Of a stretch of DNA of 64,000 nt, positions 1 to 11,744 are shown piece by piece (position 1 is the stretch's first letter; each line of letters begins with the position of its first letter). The translations under genes and the position numbers were made by a program. Under the pieces are notes generated by a model, which was not told the origin of the DNA, did no database searches, and worked only from the letters and a program-made list of their open reading frames with translations. The DNA comes from Tachypleus tridentatus (Eukaryota > Arthropoda > Merostomata > Xiphosura > Limulidae), in NCBI RefSeq assembly GCF_004210375.1, contig NC_134834.1, positions 38,530,264 to 38,594,263 on the forward strand, written 5' to 3'.

Positions 1-1720
1 TTGTCTTGTAAAAGGTGTAATTGTCAGTTTAATTTTATTGTGATTAATTTGGAATTATATACAATTTATAATCTAACCGTTCTTATAATAATATACGCAT
101 ATGATACTTATCTGGCTTACTTCTCGCTTATACTTTATTATTATTATGTTATCTCTCTAATGAAGAGACAAATGATAGAAGTTTCAGTTTCACACGTGAT
201 TGATGACGTGAGCTGTGTTATCTTTTGTCACAACTATCGATGTTTCCTGTTCTTTTATCGAAGTACACTGATGATACTGAACCCAGCAGAGCTTTTTTAT
301 TTGTCAGTAAAACATTAAAGCACCAATTCTTTAAAATATATTTTGTATCGCTGTTAAATGCGCTGAAGTATACTTCCTATGTTACAGATCAGAAACGATA
401 GTAACTCATCAGTTGATCGTCAATACGGATAACAAAAAAAAACAAAAAACGACTACCTCTTCTTTTCTAACTTCTGTCCTTGTTTTTTGTTTGCTTGTTT
501 CTTTTTTCAACATGATATGTTTACGTGAATGTAATTTTAATCAGAATACATATAATAATACGAAACTTGAATACTGTGTTTATTCCTGAGCCCTATCTGA
601 AAGGAAATGTTACATACAGAACAAGTTTGTAGATATATGGGAAGGAACAGGTAGAAACAAGTCAAGTTCCACTAACACAGACCACCTGCTCACTTTGTGT
701 TCTTAATTGTTAACATTTTGCAAAAAAATTTAAATTATATGTTACATGTATGTATATTTTAGTGGCTTCTTCCCCTGCTGAGAAACGTGTGTTTATAATG
801 ATCGAGTTTTATTTGTGTGTCTGGGGTTGTCTAATAGTAATTGGTTATGAGCAATTATGCAAGGAGCATCATAAAGTCTAGAGTGTGCTGGTATTTGTGT
901 AAATAGACAGGGTTGTTGTTTTCGTTGTTCTTCGGCGAGCTAGAGTAATGCTGTACTGTGTATAACGAGACATCTGAAAAGCCACATCGTACTTGGATAA
1001 AACCAGGGACATATGTGATCATTGATAAATTTTCGGCTGGCTAGTTGATATTGGATGGTAATAAAGAATCTCGCGATCTACGGAAGAAGAAAAAAGGGAC
1101 CAAGGACAAACTGGATTAACGGGAAAACGGAAATTATCACGGAAAGGAATGACTATAACATTCAATTGAGGATTGGCACCATTAAACACCAGCATAGGTT
1201 CAAAATCCAGTGATACAAATATAGTCAACTAGACGAGTTAAGAGTTTTTTTGTATAAATATTTGATTTGTCCAGTAGCCATTGTAAGCAAAGTGTGATTT
1301 TGTTCATTGTTATCCGTTAGAATTTATTCAAAAGTACCATAACTTTATCTTTCAGTTGTTCCCTTTGTCGTTACATCCGTTGGAGAATTTCATTCGCAAC
1401 ATATCTTTGTCTTACCTTGTGTTTTCTACACTTTTGTGAACACTTGTGTGTCATAGCTATGGCTTTATTCAAGAACTTGTTAACTACTGAAATAAAATTC
1501 TTAAAATGTTTTTATTTTATAAACTTTGGTTAAAATGCATGAAACTGTTCGTTATTTTTTACTGAAAATTGCAACATGCATAACTGCATATTTTTTTTGC
1601 TATAATTATCATTATTTTGTCGTTTGTTGTTGTTTTTTATATCTGATCCAGTCTTGTATATCGTAACGTTGAATAAATGTTATTGAAATTAGATAAATAT
1701 ATGTTTGCTTGTTTATTTTG
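1..1720. other. AT-rich intergenic DNA, nothing recognised
   Basis: Short AT-rich open frames occur on both strands but none has a recognisable motif, codon-like bias or splice context. A-rich and T-rich runs are common. I see no repeat family, RNA gene or mobile-element coding remnant here. Confidence 0.6.
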
Positions 1721-1721
1721 T

Positions 1722-1797
1722 TGCTAAATACAAAATTACACAATAGGCTATCTGTTTTAATGTTAAATTCCCAGACTTGCCGCTGAGCTACCGAGGG
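1722..1797 (-). repeat. Internally deleted SINE type B fragment
   Basis: Reading the minus strand, this has the type B head (a CGGTAGCTCAGCGGCA-like start) joined after a deletion to the type B tail (the AGATAGCCTATTGTGTAATTTTGT region). It lies directly next to a fuller copy in the same orientation, so this is either a tandem pair or one insertion next to another. Confidence 0.6.
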
Positions 1798-1920
1798 TTT
1801 TGTTTGTAATTAAGCATAAAGCTACACAATGGGCTATCTGTGTTTCGCCCATCACGGGTATCGAAACCCAGTTTCTTCCCTTGTAAGTCCGCAGACATGC
1901 AGCTGTGTCACTGGGGGGCA
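1798..1920 (-). repeat. tRNA-derived SINE, type B
   Basis: On the minus strand it reads as a tRNA-like head with a B-box-like GGGTTTCGATACCCG segment, a GGGC..AGCACAGATAGCCC linker, then the tail GTAGCTTTATGCTTAATTAC and a CAAA-rich end. Several other copies of the same sequence occur in this window, which defines its limits. I saw no clear target duplication. Confidence 0.8.
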
Positions 1921-2398
1921 AGAGATACAGGGCAAAAAAATGATAATATACATATAAAAGCTAATTATATTTAACTACGCTCTAGACCATTTTTGTTGCA
2001 GTTACAAATATTGTCAGGTTAAATTAAAGAAAAGGATACAATAATAAAACATTTTTTAGTCAGCCGCCAGGAATGTCCCACTGTGCCTGCAAGTAATGAT
2101 ATTTGTGAACGATCAATCCAAATTAATGAGATTTTTTAAGCAGTTGTTAATACTTCCTTATTTTAATAACAAATATTAGTTTTAATAAGAAAAGAATGCT
2201 GCAAGCCACTGTCCAATTTTACAACATTTGTTTAAACAATTATGAATAATTCTTTACTGTGATTGTAAATATTATGGTGTAAGTAGCTTTTTCTAGCTGG
2301 CGAAGCGTGATTTCAATTAATTTACTTGACATTAAACATTAATATTAGGCCTGTTATATTTTTAATTCTGCATTCTACATCTAGTATACGTTACGGAT
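1921..2398. other. AT-rich spacer, nothing recognised
   Basis: No coding, RNA or repeat signal that I can support. Confidence 0.5.
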
Positions 2399-2539
2399 TT
2401 TCAAGAATTGTCCCTCGCTGGGTCAGCGATAAATTTTTGGATTTACGACACTAAAATCAGGGTTTCGATTCCCCTTGGTTTACACAGCAAATAGCGCGAT
2501 GTGGCTTTGCTATAGAAAGAACACAAACTTTCAAGAATT
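2399..2539 (+). repeat. tRNA-derived SINE, type C, with target-site duplication
   Basis: The head resembles type B (ATTTACGACACTAAAATCAGG, then GGTTTCGATTCC), but the tail differs: AGCGCGATGTGGCTTTGCTATA followed by an AAGAACACA end. The element (2410-2528) is bracketed by the 11-bp direct repeat TTTCAAGAATT at 2399-2409 and 2529-2539, a classic LINE-mediated target-site duplication. Confidence 0.8.
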
Positions 2540-3140
2540 AGAAGGGTGTATAATAACAGCATTCCAGCCCTCTATATTTACCGGATCCATGGTTGGAATA
2601 TTATTTTTATAAATTCTTCTAATTTATGAAAGTCTCTTAGGGATTAGGTGTAGAATGCAGTGTTAACAGTATAATAGGCCTAATCTTATTGTTTAATGAC
2701 AAGTACGTTTATTACAAATATTATAGGATTTGATTAACAAAACAAAGATTGCAAGTTATAATTAGATTTTGTGATTTGAAAATAAATTATTATTATTATT
2801 ACGATGCAGATAATGATGAAAAACGTTTTATTTTACAATTTCTTTGCCTTTGTGGATTCATCGGAATTAATTGTACAAAAACTACTATCCTCGATGAGGC
2901 TCCAGTGGCAAAACATTAACCAAAATAAGTTTTTCTTTATTATTTGGAGAGTAAAGGTCGTTTTTTCTTTTAGTTTACTGCTAAAATGCTTAAATTTCTG
3001 CAGTGTGCGCTACAAATTCTGAAAAAAACAAACAAACAATTTAACGATGGTTTACAATCAACCGCCAGCAATACACAAAGACATGGTCCGGTGGCCATAT
3101 TGACCTAGTTTATTTTGCCGAGTAAACAAACCAGAACGTG
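2540..3140. other. AT-rich spacer, nothing recognised
   Basis: A 72-codon plus-strand open frame at 2804-3022 is phenylalanine- and leucine-rich with no motif and is probably chance. Confidence 0.5.
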
Positions 3141-3144
3141 GCTT

Positions 3145-3250
3145 TGTGTGTTTCCTTATAGCAAAGCCACAGCGGGATATCTGCTGAGCCCACCGAGAGG
3201 AATCGAACCTCTGATTTTAGCGTTGTAAATCGGGAGACATACCGCTGTAC
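3145..3250 (-). repeat. tRNA-derived SINE, type C
   Basis: Minus-strand copy of the type C SINE: head with GTATGTCTCCCGATTTACAACGC-like sequence, B-box-like GAGGTTCGATTCC, then the GATATCCCGCTGTGGCTTTGCTATAAGGAAACACAC tail in diverged form. Matches the copies at 2410 and 5014. Confidence 0.75.
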
Positions 3251-3344
3251 TAGCTATACTTTATGGAATCATTATGATAACATAACATTGTAACAAACAA
3301 TTACCAGTTATACTATGTTATCACCCAATAATTATTGGCTCATT

Positions 3345-4330
3345 AGTCTTCTATCAGTTGTGGGAAAAGTTTTCATAAGTCTGATAAAATATGCTTCACA
3401 AAACCATTTAACCATGTTTTTTGGAATTTTATTGGATAGTCAAGATGGTTTTACTGAATGAATGTTTTGCTTTACAAACCTAATGAAGTTCTTGAAAAGG
3501 TTACTGTTTATGTAGATAAGGATATAAGGATGTAGATAAGGTATAAGCTTGGCGTATCTGGATTTTTAGTAAACATGAGACAAGATGTAGCAAAAAATGC
3601 TTGTAAAACACTTATCTCTATAATTGTAAGAGATAAATTAGCAAATGGGGTAGAAAAGTGGCTGGATGGAAGAAATTAGAGAACTGTTAAAAATGGAGTT
3701 GAGTCATACTGGATTAATGTCACAAATGGGGTGCCTCAGGGCTCAGTCTTGGGATCTTTGCTCTTTTTTGATTAACGTAGATAAACGGATGGTAATTGCA
3801 TTACATAATTTTGCAAGTGATATTAGGACGTGAAGAGGATGTTGATGCTTTATAAAATAATTTAGGTAATTTAGTAAGTTGAGTGAATGAAAGATGGGTT
3901 TTAAGTACAGCAAATGCAAGATAATGCATGTGGGTTACCATAATTTGAATTACAAGTATAATTTAGACGGGAATAGCCTGAATAGGTAATATTGGTATAA
4001 TGGTTGATCAGTTTTATAAAAAAAACATTCAAGCAGCGTGCTGTTAGTGGTATAGGAAATAGGATTTTATGTTCTAATTAGAGTATTTTTGAATACAAGT
4101 CTAAAGAGGCTATGATTTCATTGTATAGGTCACTGGTTAGGACGTATTTAGAGTACTGTGTCCAGTCTTGGGCTTCTCACCTCATTGAATATACAACATA
4201 AGCGAGATTGGGTATTTTGACAAATAAACAAAGCAGATTCTCTTCATTCATTATACCTCTAACTGCAGCCAATACATGAGTCATCAATGGTTAAATATAG
4301 ATATCCACTCATAAATATAGCCTAATAAAT
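3345..4330 (+). pseudogene. CR1-like LINE reverse transcriptase, decayed
   Basis: Pieces of a non-LTR reverse transcriptase appear in order across all three plus frames. Near 3440 is SQDGFTE followed by CFTNLMKFL. Near 3727 is NGVPQGSVLGSLLF, the RT motif before the active site. Near 3814 is FASDI in place of FADD. Near 3900 is FKYSKCKIMHVG. Near 4098-4190 is SLYRSLVRTYLEYCVQSW, typical of the C-terminal part of CR1/L2/Rex-type ORF2. Frameshifts and stops are frequent, one aspartate of the FADD box is Ser, and no endonuclease was seen, so this is an old 5'-truncated remnant. Assignment to the CR1 group rests on the C-terminal motif; a related clade is possible. Confidence 0.8.
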
Positions 4331-5000
4331 CTCTTTCCTTTCAAAGGCAAGGCTTAATAGTGCATTTATATCTTTTAAGAGGAAAATAAGTAGGATAATG
4401 ACAGCCTTACGAGCGATAACAGAAGTTTTTGTAAACTTATATTATAGTTGACAACTCGCTGTATACTTTAAATTTGGCTATATTCTATATTTCTTGTTAT
4501 ATTCTGATGTTTATCTTTCAGAATACGTTTACAATACCTAGAATAAAATACAAACATGCGAAAGGGTTACTGATTATGTATCTCTGTCAATTGTTTACTG
4601 TAATTCCAAATATTTTTGGATTTAATTAACAATGAAGATTGCAAGTGATGTTTTGTTAACTGTTCCCAAAATATTGCCCTGATTATATTTACCTTTGATA
4701 TTTAAAAATAAGGTAAATATATAAACATCCTTCTATACTTTATCTATTCCATAAACCTCGAATGTTATGGTTTAAGCAAAAAAAACAAACAAAAAATTGT
4801 TCCAAATTTGCTGATATATAGTGATCTATAGCTACTATAGTTAAATATTTGTCAGTCTCAGACAAACGTTTGTCGATATATAAAGTTTATCTGTTATCAT
4901 TATAATTAGTTAGTTTATCAAGCAGTACGATTTTTACCTTAACTGAAACTTATAAAACATTGATACTTTGATTATAATTTCATTCTTGAAACTAATATTG
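4331..5000. other. AT-rich spacer, nothing recognised
   Basis: Possibly includes untranslated sequence of the LINE upstream, but no defined 3' tail is visible. Confidence 0.45.
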
Positions 5001-5125
5001 ATTTTAATAAATTCAGCGATATGTCTCCGGATTTACAACGCTAAAATCAGGGGTTTTATTCCCCTCGGTGGGCTGAGCAGATAGCCCTTTGTGGCTTTGC
5101 TATACGAAAAACATTTTAATAAATT
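5001..5125 (+). repeat. 5'-truncated SINE type C with 13-bp target duplication
   Basis: The SINE part (5014-5112) lacks the first part of the head and reads from the D-arm region through GGATTTACAACGCTAAAATC to the GATAGCCCTTTGTGGCTTTGCTATA tail. It is flanked by the perfect 13-bp repeat ATTTTAATAAATT at 5001-5013 and 5113-5125. Confidence 0.85.
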
Positions 5126-5169
5126 ATTTGTCAATACGCGTATGGTATTGTACATGTTCTTACAAAACA

Positions 5170-5441
5170 GCCCGACATGGCGAAGTGGGTAACGGCACTC
5201 GACTCGTAATCTGAGGGTCGCGGGTTCGAATCCCCGTCGCTCCAAACATGCTCGTCATTTTAGCTGTGGGGCGTTATAATGTGACAGTCAATCCCACTAT
5301 TCGTTGGTAAAAGAGTAGCCCAAGAGTTGACGGTGGGTGGTGATGACTAGCTGCCTTCCCTCTAGTCTTACACTGCTAAATTAGGGACGGCTAGCGCATA
5401 TAGCCCTCGTGTAGCTTTTCGCAAAATTCAAACCAAACAAT
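5170..5441 (+). repeat. tRNA-derived SINE, type A, near full length
   Basis: The head looks like a tRNA-Thr(CGT) gene: A-box-like TGGCGAAGTGGG, anticodon loop region GACTCGTAATC and B box GGGTTCGAATCCC. It is followed by the conserved type A body (GGTCAATCCCACTATTCGTTGG, GATGACTAGCTGCCTTCCCT, CTAAATTAGGGACGGCTAG) and the tail GATAGCCCTCGTGTAGCTTT ending in AAACCAAACAA. It lacks a CCA-ready acceptor end and has a long body, so it is a SINE and not a tRNA gene. Confidence 0.9.
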
Positions 5442-7039
5442 ACAAAATATTCTTGTTCTCCAGATAAGGATTTTTAAAACAATTTCATTTACAGTTTATT
5501 TGTAAAAAAATAAATCATAATTATCATGTATTATTAATATTAAATATATACAATTATCTTTAAGTTTCTTACTTTTCAATGACCACCTTCAACAGAACTG
5601 TTAGTTTGCACATAGTACTTTATTTATAAAAAAAACGAATAAGATTTAACGTTATTTATCAAATTTAACTCGAGTAAATAAACTTTTCGTATATAAACAA
5701 CAGTGATATTAGGCAGAAAAAATCTATATATCTGTAGTTAAACAAAAATATCTAAAAACAAACAAACCCAAGTGATATATATGGCTTCATTAAATCTCCT
5801 TCTTCTTTTTCTAATCTATATAAATATTAGAAGGGGTCTTGTTTTACATTTCACAAGTTCACTGTATAAAGTATTCATCTAAATAATAATGAAACTAATA
5901 GAGTTTTCATTTGCAGTAGTTTTGTAAAGTATAGGACCGAAGGTCTTCCCATTTCGTGATCCAAATAAATATATTAATACATCAGTCTCAAAACATTAAA
6001 CTTAAAACTCAACAACTGAAAAACCAAGCATTTCAAGCTCGTGGTATGGAGGAACAAAGAGAGTGTTTAGTTACCAATATATCTAGTTAACGTCTCCAAG
6101 GTTATCAAGAAGAGAAACAAATACAAAAATAAGTAGGCCGGAAATCACAAAATACCGGTCCAGTCAGCATGTCTATTGACCAACGTTCCAACTAGGGATT
6201 ACCTCACCAAAAAGTAGTGTTAAGACTTCTGTCGGTCTACCCAGAAGGTTCTATTTTAACACAAATTAGTACTTATCGCCTTGTTCAAACTTGTTCTTAA
6301 TTACTAATGAAACACTTGCATGTGCTAAAATAAAGTTGATCATGATTATTTCTGTTGCAGCTAAACAGGTGAATAGTAAACTTATAGATTTTATGAATTT
6401 TGTAAAAAGAAAACTATCAGTAAGTAACGAAGGTTTGAATGATTACAGGTGATTTTAAGAACGATCGAATTTCCATTGTGAAATTTTTTACCACGAATAT
6501 ACAACTTCAGAAAGACTGTCTCCGTTTTAAAGTATTTTAAAACATAGAAAAAATGGTTAGGTATGTAATAAATTTATATTTTATTCATATTTTAACAGAA
6601 AATTGCAAAAAAGTGAAAAATTTCTGTTCGTGAACATTCTGTGGCAAATTCAATAAGTTTTCATCGTACAGTTTTTCAAAATCGTTTTATTTTATAGTTT
6701 ACGATTGTGGTTAAAAAAAAACCTCAAGCGAAGAGGTAATTGTGTTTCTGTGTTTAGAATTCATTGATGATTTGACTATGACAACGTTTTCATCAATTTT
6801 TCTGTCAAGTAGCTGCTTCTATCAGCTTCTAGCGCCCACTAATGTAACAAGCATGTTTACATATTTATTTGTGTAAAAGCTCTTCAAGACAGACTTAGAA
6901 CTTAGAGGTTGGGAAAACTTGGCAGCAGCTTAAAAAAACAAAAAGGAATATAGTTGTCGTAAGCAATAAGAAAAAAAAGTTTAAGATTAGTTTAAAACTC
7001 AGCCGTTCCCACTCTCCTTCATAATCCTGAAGGTTAGAC
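5442..7039. other. AT-rich DNA, nothing recognised
   Basis: The 6000-6290 stretch is less AT-rich than its surroundings, but no frame or motif could be assigned on either strand. Confidence 0.5.
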
Positions 7040-7339
7040 GTTTGTGAAGGTTTGTTTGTTTGTTTTGGAATTTCGCACAAAGCTACTCGAGGGCTATCTG
7101 TGCTAGCCGTCCCTAATTTAGCAGTGTAAGACTAGAGGGAAGGCAGCTAGTCATCACCACCCACCGCCAACTCTTGGGCTACTCTTTTACCAACGAATAG
7201 TGGGATTGATCGTCACATTATACGCCCCCACGGCTGGGAGGGCGAGCATGTTTAGCGCGACGCGGGGGCGAACCCGCGACCCTCGGATTACGAGTCGCAC
7301 GCCTTAGGCGCTTGGCCATGCCAGGCCTGTTTGTGAAGG
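7040..7339 (-). repeat. SINE type A, full length, with 11-bp target duplication
   Basis: Minus-strand type A copy with CpG-rich head (GGGTTCGCCCCCG B box, CGTAATCCGAGGGTCGCGGG) and the AACAAACAAAC tail. It is flanked by the perfect repeat GTTTGTGAAGG at 7040-7050 and 7329-7339. The retained CpGs suggest a fairly young copy. Confidence 0.92.
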
Positions 7340-7502
7340 GAAAAAAAAAAAAAATGTGTTACTACTGTTTTGACACCCTATGTGAGGAAGACATATACGT
7401 ATATACATATATACAGGTGTAGGTAGCATGAGGCTTGCGTGGGCTCGAACTTTCCACTTACAGTGCAGGTCATTTTTTTGTAAAGAAAAATTAAACTTAC
7501 CT

Positions 7503-7820
7503 GCTAAAAAACTCTGGATATTAAAGACATCTGTAGCCAATAGGTGGCGGCTTGAGCACAGCATAAATAGTACATTTACTCGTAAGCTGTGCCGGCTGAA
7601 TGCTCCAAGTGTCATAATTATAATTGGTGCTAAAGAATGGAGAACTTGGTTGGGTTGGAAGGGATTTGAGTGAAAGTATTCTCTTTCTAGCAGTTCTTTC
7701 CACTATCTCGACAAAGACCCAAACAGAACTGTCAGAAGAATACAGAACGATCTGAGGCACGTGCAGTTGAGTTGCTCAGTCTCTAACACCGGGCTACTAC
7801 TTGCTATCTGTCGAGACTTA
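7503..7820 (-). other. Possible first exon of an unidentified minus-strand gene
   Basis: This stretch is clearly richer in GC than its neighbours. On the minus strand it ends at a consensus splice donor, CAG|GTAAGT, at about 7502. A frame starting at ATG 7615 reads MTLGAFSRHSLRVNVLF and stays open through the donor, giving about 38 codons. A TATAAAAG box lies upstream at 7851-7844. I do not recognise the peptide, and a non-coding 5' exon fits equally well. No downstream exon was found, so this is a lead and not a gene call. Confidence 0.3.
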
Positions 7821-7843
7821 CCTTTGCAAATGGTTCCGAACGC

Positions 7844-7970
7844 TTTTATAGATGCCACTGTTTTTCCCGCCAGCTCGTGGGGATTTAAAATGTCTATAGA
7901 AGATCTTTAGTGTGTGTTTATGACGTATTTGACGTTGTAATGTACGTCACAAGAAGAGTGATGTCATTTT
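7844..7970 (-). promoter_or_regulatory. Possible promoter: TATA box with CRE-like cluster
   Basis: On the minus strand a TATAAAAG box occurs at 7851-7844. Farther upstream, 7919-7970 holds four CRE/ATF-like half or full sites within about 50 bp: TGACGT, TTGACGTT, TACGTCA and TGATGTCA. The order CRE cluster, TATA, GC-richer exon, splice donor is coherent for transcription toward lower coordinates. There is no supporting coding identity. Confidence 0.35.
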
Positions 7971-8173
7971 GGCCGGATACCAGGAAAAGTTCAGGCAAGT
8001 TGATTGTATTGTGAACAAGTTAATCCACGCTAATTACTTCCCCTTTATTAACGTCCACTCTACAATCTATTTCAAGGTTACGCTACACTAGTTAACGTCA
8101 AACATTGGGTCGAATAGCAGTTTAAAACAAACATTAGAAGGATTTTATTGTGCTATTGTTGTGAAGAACCATT

Positions 8174-8321
8174 GATATTGTTGTTTGTTTGGTTGTAGAA
8201 TTAAATACAAAGCTACACAATGGGTTATCTCTTCTCTGTCCACCACAGGTATTGAAATCTGGTTTTTAGCGGTGTGAGTCCACAGGCATGCCGCTGTGCT
8301 ACTGGGGGCAGATATTATTGT
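8174..8321 (-). repeat. SINE type B with imperfect target duplication
   Basis: Minus-strand type B copy with head CCCCCAGTAGCACAGCGGCATG and tail ACCCATTGTGTAGCTTTGTA. Near-identical flanks GATATTGTTGT (8174-8184) and GATATTATTGT (8311-8321) match at 10 of 11 bases. Confidence 0.85.
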
Positions 8322-9180
8322 TATAGTCTGTATGGTAGTTAGTAATAAATAGGCATTCGTGTATATTTCATTTCTGTCACTAACCACGACTCTGCTGCCA
8401 TAGGGTTATTTCTCTAATTTAAATGACCGTTACATTAAGTATAAAAGTACAAGTAATGAGATTTTAGACAAACAATTCTTCTAGTTTTTATTCTTCTTAC
8501 TTACAATTATATGTTTTCAAATGTGTTAAGTTGGATTACATGAATACCTACATTTACATACATGGCTATTTTGGTACAGAGAAATATATTTTTCATAATT
8601 TTTTGGCAACCATTCAAGTGAAATTCTGTATAGTTTCTTAAATGTTAACCATTAAACAATTTTTAATTTATGGGCATCACTTTAGTTATTGAAACGTACT
8701 ATACAGTGTAAATGTCGAGTTCTGTACAATACATGACTTCACATTTTTAATTAGGTGAGTGAATGAAGGAAAAGAATCCAAGCTCATTTTTAACTGTGAA
8801 TTTCTTATACAAAATTATATCTATCTCAAACTAGCAATATCTAAACATGTACTTTGCTATAACAAAACACACTGTTTTAAGTGAATTTTTCTAGGAGTTG
8901 GTATAAAAAGTTAATTTCTTTTATGAATAGCTTTTCTTTATGCATTAAGTCATCTGATTATATATATAACAATAAATTAATACGCATTTTAAAAATATAG
9001 TTTTAATCTTAATTTTTGTGGTTATATTTTCAAAAGAATATCATAAGATATTTTACCATGTTTTCGGTATCATATATTTTAGTTTTCAGGTTATAAATCT
9101 AGTCAAGTAAGAAAATTTGACTAACAATGAGCGGGAAAAGCTATTCGAACTAGCATAGTATACTATATTTTAAGTTTTGT
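8322..9180. other. AT-rich DNA, nothing recognised
   Basis: No coding or repeat signal seen. Confidence 0.5.
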
Positions 9181-9182
9181 TG

Positions 9183-9356
9183 TTTCTATTTAAATTTTCA
9201 CATAAAGCTTCACACGGGCTATCTGCAGTTATCCTAAATTTGAGCTGATAAACTAAAGGAAAGGGAGCTAGTTAAGCACTTTTCCCAATTCTTAGGCTGC
9301 TTTTATCTAAATGAATAGTAGAATTTAACGTCGCTCTTATGGTGCCTGTTTTTGCG
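9183..9356 (-). repeat. Highly decayed SINE type A body and tail
   Basis: On the minus strand, weak but collinear matches to the type A body and tail are seen: the forward text CATAAAGCTTCACACGGGCT, then AAAGGGAGCTAGTTAAG, then CCAATTCTTAGGCTGCTTTTA. The tRNA head is missing. Divergence is much higher than in neighbouring copies. Confidence 0.5.
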
Positions 9357-9696
9357 GCAATTTGACATGAATTATAAATCTTTATGGCAAGTGCACTGGC
9401 AGAATCTTTGTATAATCTCTTCTAAAAATTAATATTAAATATAAAAATCAATTGATTTCATATTGTTAAACAATAAATATCAGTCCGGTGGGAAATAAAA
9501 CTGTCATTAATGCTCATTACAGCATAAACAGAAGATTTAGAATATTCAACACCGAAGCATAAAACATACGGCTGTGGAAAAATATTATATTTAACATGGT
9601 TGTGGTAAAATAAGGATAATATTCTTCCGGGTTTCTACAAAGATATGTAAGTTTAAAAATAATCAATATACATGTGTTTCTGCAACTCAAAACAAA
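9357..9696. other. AT-rich spacer, nothing recognised
   Basis: Leads directly into the minisatellite; no feature seen. Confidence 0.45.
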
Positions 9697-11630
9697 AGGT
9701 GGGGAAAGTGTTTCTATTCAGCATAACTTTAAGAATGTAGTGGGAAGGATGTTTCTATTCAACATAACTTTAAGAATGTAGTGGGGAGGATGTTTCTATT
9801 CAACATAACTTTAAGAATGTAGTGGGAAGGATGTTGCTATTCAGCATAACTTTAAGAATGTAGTGGGGAGGATGTTTTTATTCAGCATAACTTTAACAAT
9901 GTAGTGAGCAGGATGTTTCTATTCAACATAACTTTAAGAATGTAGTAGGGAGAGTGTTTCTATTCAACATAACTTTAAGAATGTAGTGGGGAAAATGTTT
10001 CTATTGACCATAACTTTAAGAATGTAGTGGGAAGGATGTTTCTATTCAGCATAACTTTAAGAATGTAGTGGGGAGGGTGTTTCTATTCAACATAACTTTA
10101 AGAATGTAGTGGGGAAAATGTTTCTATTGACCATAACTTTAAGAATGTAGTGGGAAGGATGTTTCTATTCAGCATAACTTTAAGAATGTAGTAGGGAGAG
10201 TGTTTCTATTCAACATAACTTTAAGAATGTAGTGGAGAAAATGTTTCTATTGACCATAACTTTAAGAATGTAGTGGAGAAAATGTTTCTATTGACCATAA
10301 CTTTAAGAATGTAGTGGGAAGGATGTTTCTATTCAACATAATTTTAAGAATGTAGTGGGGAAAATGTTTCTATTGACCATAACTTTAAGAATGTAGTGGG
10401 AAGGATGTTTCTATTCAGCATAACTTTAAGAATGTAGTGGGGAGGGTGTTTCTATTCAACATAACTTTAAGAATGTAGTGAGGAGAGTGTTTCTATTCAG
10501 CATAACTTTAAGAGTAGTGTTTCTATTCAGCATAACTTTAAGAATGTAGTGGGGAGGGTTTCTATCCAGAAAATGTCTCTATTCAGCATAACTTTAAGAA
10601 TGTAGTGGGGAGGATGTTTCTATCCAGCATAACTTTAATAATGTAGTGAGCAGGATGTTTCTATTCAACATAACTTTAAGAATGTAGTGGGGAGGATGTT
10701 TCTATCCAGCATAACTTTACGAATGTAGTGGGAAGGATGTTGCTATTCAGCATAACTTTAAGAATGTAGTGGGGAAAATGTTTCTATTGAGCATAACTTT
10801 AAGAATGTAGTGGGAAGGATGTTTCTATTCAGCATAACTTTAAGAATGTAGTGGGGAGGGTGTTTCTATTCAACATAACTTTAAGAATGTAGTGGGAGAG
10901 TGTTTTTATTCAGCATAACTTTAAGAATGTAGTGGGGAGAGTGTTTCTATTCAGCATAACTTTAAGAATGTAGTGGGGAGGATGTTTCTATCCAGCATAA
11001 CTTTAATAATGTAGTGAGCAGGATGTTTCTATTCAGCATAACTTTAAGAATGTAGTTGGGAGGGTGTTTTTATTCAGCATAACTTTAAGAATGTAGTTGG
11101 GAGGGTGTTTTTATTCAGCATAACTTTAAGAATGTAGTGGGGAGGATGTTTCTATCCAGCATAACTTTACGAATGTAGTGGGAAGGATGTTTCTATTCAG
11201 CATAATTTTAATAATGTAGTGAGGAGGATGTTTCTATTCAACATAACTTTAAGAATGTAGTGGGGAGGATGTTTCTATCCAGCATAACTTTACGAATGTA
11301 GTGGGAAGGATGTTGCTATTCAGCATAACTTTAAGAATGTAGTGGGGAAAATGTTTCTATTGAGCATAACTTTAAGAATGTAGTGGGAAGGATGTTTCTA
11401 TTCAGCATAACTTTAAGAATGTAGTGGGGAGGGTGTTTCTATTCAACATAACTTTAAGAATGTAGTGGGGAGAGTGTTTTTTATTCAGCATAACTTTAAG
11501 AATGTAGTGGGGAGAGTGTTTCTATTCAGCATAACTTTAAGAATGTAGTGGGGAAAATGTTTCTATTCAGCATAACTTTAACAATGTAGTGGGGAGGATG
11601 TTTCTATTCAACATAACTTTAAGAATGTTG
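9697..11630. repeat. 41-bp minisatellite, about 47 units
   Basis: Head-to-tail copies of a 41-bp unit: GTTTCTATTCAGCATAACTT joined to TAAGAATGTAGTGGGGAGGAT, with recurrent variants (CAGC, CAAC, GACC or GAGC after TATT; GGGGAGGAT, GGGAAGGAT, GGGGAAAAT or GGGAGGGTG at the junction; TCC for TTC; TTACG for TTAAG). Variants recur with a periodicity of several units, so higher-order structure is present. One small irregularity near 10515-10575 contains shortened units. There are no unique spacers, which rules out a CRISPR array. No transcription signal was noticed. Confidence 0.97.
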
Positions 11631-11744
11631 TTCTATATTATTTACATTCTTCTTGATGTTGAACAGTGTTGTATCGAATGTTTCAGTTTTGCTAGCACAT
11701 TATTTTCTTTTTGGTTTTCTTAATAAAAATCCTTTAGAAGAGCT

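Noticed and set aside
1..318. 105-codon open frame at the window start
   Set aside because: Hydrophobic, Tyr/Ile-rich composition typical of AT-rich noise, no motif, and its start is only the window edge.
5170..5245. Functional tRNA-Thr gene
   Set aside because: The tRNA-like part is the head of a SINE present many times with the same downstream body and tail; acceptor stem pairing is poor.
5033..5245. 70-codon minus-strand ORF
   Set aside because: It spans two SINE insertions and simply translates their tRNA-like heads.
9697..11630. CRISPR-like array
   Set aside because: Units of 41 bp are contiguous with no unique spacers, and the window is eukaryotic; it is a minisatellite.
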